This document shows, piece by piece, positions 61,026-64,000 of a stretch of 64,000 bases of DNA. A program made the translations under genes and the position numbers. Every line of letters starts with the position of its first letter. Positions within the stretch are counted from its first letter, which is position 1. Location of the stretch: assembly GCA_030549335.1 (NCBI GenBank), contig CM060194.1, forward strand, positions 33,934,171-33,998,170, given 5' to 3'. The notes beneath the pieces are model-generated. The model ran no database searches and was not told where the DNA came from. It saw only the letters and a program-made list of their open reading frames with translations. This DNA comes from Pontederia crassipes. Lineage: Eukaryota > Streptophyta > Magnoliopsida > Commelinales > Pontederiaceae.

Positions 61026-61169
61026 CGTCATAATAACCGTAGGACTCGCACACAATCTCGCACTGCCGAGGGCTGAGGCACTTATCAAGAGCACGGCTGG
61101 GGCCACAACCGGAATTAGCATCCACGATAGGTCTGGCCGCCGCAACCATCTTGCCACCTGCAGGTCCTC
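61026..61169 (-). pseudogene. Defensin-like peptide, broken copy 3
   Basis: Corresponds to most of exon 2 of copies 1 and 2, from the acceptor tatag|ga at 61169 to the YYDGS segment. The last cysteines and stop are replaced by unrelated sequence, and one core residue is changed (EIE to EIV). The intron joins directly to the distal upstream region at about 61196, so the signal-peptide exon, TATA box and nearest repeat unit are deleted. It cannot make a secreted peptide. Confidence 0.75.
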
Positions 61170-62087
61170 CTATAAAAAAATAATTTATAATATTACGTGC
61201 ATTCATTAGAGTCTTAATTGGAAAAATATGTGTAGAGTATACACCTTCATTGTTATCTAACATTTATTGTGCATTTATAGATCCACAACTGGTAATATAT
61301 ACCTCCATAATTAACTAACAATTAATGTGCATTGATTTGAGCCATAATTAATTATACATATATGGATATACTTATTCATAATTGTCTAATGACAAACGTG
61401 CATTCATTTGAGCCAAAATTCATATTCATTAGTTTGACAAGTTATTGCACAATTATAACCTCATTCCTGAGATCTTCATGGATGCATCAAATTAATTATT
61501 TGTTCATGTAGATATGATCCATTCATCTGAATTGTATAAAACTTGAATAATAAGTCATTATAAAATGTTGAATTGAGAAAAAAATATCTATTGAAGTGAG
61601 AAAAAATAACAATTATTTCCAAACATCCCTTTTTTATTGAAACTTTTATCATTACAAGAAAAAACTGTTGGTCTGTTAAAAATGTTGTATTCCTATATGA
61701 TAAAAGACATTTTTTGCATTTAAACCCCCAATTTACATAGCACTAGAGTTTTGGATCTCAAATGTTAGGATGAATATTTTGCTGGTTTATTTTCAAATGC
61801 ATCAAATCTATATTAATATCCTGTCTCATTTTGAAACGTTGATCCAAATGAATATTTTTTTTGTCAATTATATTGTTTAATCGCTGTTCAATCCGTTTGA
61901 AGAAGCTAAGAAGTGGAAGTTACGTTCTAAAATTGTCAGTTATATTATTTTTATTTATTCCCATTGTATTGTTATAAAAGTTTGTTAATATATTTGCTAC
62001 TTAATATCGCATTATAATGATTATCTCTCTTAATTGATTATGGTAATACATAAGTTATGAGTTATCAATTTATTTAATTATTATTTA
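61170..62087. repeat. Segmental duplication, block A copy 3 (upstream region and tail)
   Basis: Carries four of the AATGTGCATT repeats (near 61196, 61267, 61325, 61395) and the same downstream sequence as copies 1 and 2, up to gagttatcaatttatttaattatta at about 62081. Confidence 0.75.
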
Positions 62088-62705
62088 ATTGTAGGATTGG
62101 TGACAACTATAGAGAAGGGACACTATCCGAACCCTAAGAATGTCAATAATAAAGACATCTGCAAAAAGCTGGCAACTGAAAGAATGATTATCCTAAGAAG
62201 AAGAGGAAGACAATGATTGTTCTAGTAGTACACCTGTCTGAAGATGACCATTTGGCTCTCATGGTGTCTCAGATATATTTGGAGTAGAGTTAGGTTTTTG
62301 ATTTAGGATGCTCTTATCATATATCATATAGCTCCACACAAAGAGTGGTCTCAACTTATTAGAAGATTGGTAGAAATTCCATGAAGGACAATTTGCAAAA
62401 TAGTTGAAATGGACTCAATTCATATCAGAATCTGGTGAAGACAATAATATAGGTTCATCATGTTCTGCAATTGAAGAAAATATTGATATCATTACGAATT
62501 CTTAACTCCAAAGGACGTAGGATCAGGTGGTGTTATCACTGTCACTAAAGGTTATACTGAAGTCATAAAAGGTGTCTGGCATAAGTCATGTAGATACTAC
62601 ACGGCACCACAAACTTTTGTAGTTGCTAGTAATTCCAGTGTTGGGATTGGTGGCGATAGACATTATCAAACATTTGTTTGGATAATTTAATTCAAGATGG
62701 AGATT
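62088..62705 (+). pseudogene. Copia internal remnant (gag end, protease, polypurine tract)
   Basis: Restarts with ttgtaggattggtgacaac, a diverged repeat of 60183-60228, then reads through decayed gag. A protease-like LDLGCSYHI follows near 62300, then a LQLKKILISLRILNSKG segment near 62470-62520 and a GAG-pre-integrase-like tail. Integrase, RT and RNase H are absent. A polypurine-like aagatggagatt directly precedes the 3' LTR. Confidence 0.7.
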
Positions 62706-63057
62706 TGTTAATAATGACTCACATTCTATCCCAACTAAAAATTCTACCTCAATTGAAAACTCATTTGTTAGGAATTAATTTATTTTCATATGATGTGATA
62801 GGTGCTCTATTTTCTTGTGGGTTTAATATAGAGTCCTATGGTGTTTTATTTCTTGTGAGATTAATGTTAGAGTCCTAATTAAATTGAAATTCTTATTATT
62901 TGTAAAAAGGAGTACTTATATAAACTCCCTGGGTCAAGATAAAAAAATTAATCTAGTTGTAATCCTCTTTTATTTTCATCTAATAAATTTTGTGTCTCCT
63001 TAAATTTTTTGGTACATTCTTCGGTGCATAATTTCTCTTGTACAAAAATTTCTAACA
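62706..63057 (+). mobile_element. Copia 3' LTR
   Basis: 352 bp, from TGTTAATAAT to TTTCTAACA, matching the LTR at 59182. The flanking aattt compares with aatat before 59182, a possible 5-bp target duplication with one change. Confidence 0.75.
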
Positions 63058-63965
63058 AATTTAATTATTTGATTTTGTGTGATGTATACCTTATATCAAT
63101 TGTATATACTTTTTACACCTAATGATTTAATTCGTTTAAATGCATCAGTTTTCTTTATTTTTAGTTAGAATTTTATCTTATATGCTATTCATGGCGAGTT
63201 TTCTTCTTAGGAGAACACAACAGCCCACAATCCCCAACACTCGCAGTGTTGGTCTAAACTCACGTCAATGGGAAAATAGAGCGTGGAGTGTATTGCTATA
63301 ACCCCTAAATAACACGAAACACATTTGACCAAGATGGCTCGTGTCTTACCAGAGTCATGAGAAGATTTCGTGATCACAAAATAGGTCATTGCTGTGATGA
63401 CAACAGACCACACGAACCATGTTATTAGAAACACGGTCAGTGTTATTCATTTCACTAAATTTTGCACAACTGGAAAAAAAGGACCGTGATTAGACTAATC
63501 AACATGGTCTGTCATTAATTAGTAACATAGTCTGTGTTGATTCCCTAATTTTTGGCCAGCCCTTGCTTATATAAAAGCTCCCATTTCATCTAATGAAGGC
63601 ATACAATTCCTTAGTGGAACATCCAATTCTCAATTCAAGAAAGAGTCATCTTGTGTCTACTCAGTTGGGATTCACATTTGAAGCTTTAGAGTTTTATTTT
63701 CTACTGCATCATTTGTACTTTAGTTCTTCTTTTCATGATATTTAATTCTCCATCTATGGAGTAGTACTTTCATTAGGTTTTTTATTTTGTTGATCTCTAC
63801 TATCACTTGAAATAAAAGATATTTTCTTATTTCTGAATATGAATGTTATGATTTTCTTAAGAATCCAATCATTTTTAGCATTTCAGATATCTCTCCTATC
63901 TACTTAGTGAATGCTAGAGAGCTATGGACCTAGACTCGCTCACTTGTGGAGTCTTTGAGATGAGT
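63058..63965 (+). repeat. Athila-like LTR remnant (block B, copy 2)
   Basis: Near-collinear with 54420-55350, with small indels; truncated at about 63965. Confidence 0.7.
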
Positions 63966-64000
63966 TTAAATTGGGTTCATAACATATCTCCTAAACCTTA
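63966..64000. repeat. Start of a further block C copy at window edge
   Basis: The sequence from gtttaaattgggttcataac to cctaaacctta matches 55895-55928 and 60250-60284, the left part of block C. A deletion relative to 55350-55890 joins it directly to block B. Confidence 0.7.

Overview
This is a 64-kb piece of a flowering-plant nuclear genome. It is AT-rich and intron-bearing, and most of it is layered transposable elements with very few host genes. The two large genes have GC-rich first exons followed by AT-richer later exons, which fits a monocot better than a eudicot. I cannot name the species.

Host genes: (1) A GAUT10-like galacturonosyltransferase (pectin synthesis, Golgi) on the + strand, two exons at 22868-23026 and 24924-26372, joining in phase 0 to 535 residues. 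(2) An F-box/LRR protein with an FBD-like tail on the - strand, three exons at 30689-29685, 29605-29447 and 29364-28996, 510 residues. (3) A candidate non-coding snoRNA cluster on the - strand (about 18900 to 17780) behind a TATA box and a telo-box, including a 114-nt unit present twice. (4) A small repeated family of secreted cysteine-rich, defensin-like peptides on the - strand: intact copies at 51415-51820 and 56809-57177 and a broken copy at 61026-61169. I consider this family the most interesting content. There is also a HAK/KUP potassium-transporter pseudogene fragment near 1.4-1.7 kb.

Layout: 1-22 kb is transposon debris: hAT-type MITEs (one with a perfect 8-bp target duplication), a 1.47-kb CACTA element, a decayed LINE, a 1.19-kb nested foldback palindrome, the snoRNA locus and a gypsy gag fragment. 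22.5-31 kb is the gene island (GAUT10 and F-box gene, convergent), decorated with two SINE insertions, a poly(A) micro-insertion and a promoter MITE. 31.4-44.7 kb is a gypsy LTR piece, then a nest: an old CACTA element holding a 9.9-kb CACTA element with decayed TNP2-type genes, which itself holds an 844-bp GC-rich hAT element. 44.7-50.7 kb is Ty3/gypsy wreckage: chromovirus pol with chromodomain, an Athila-like gag with primer-binding site and LTR, and Athila-type RT/RNase H in the opposite orientation. 51-64 kb is a segmentally duplicated block (defensin-like gene, repeat-bearing upstream region, copia LTR, Athila-like LTR) present about three times, with the start of a further unit at the right edge.

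The functional genes look independent of each other. The repeated defensin-like genes were multiplied together with retrotransposon sequence. All coordinates of decayed elements are read by eye from translations and motif matches and are approximate unless a terminal repeat and target duplication are stated.
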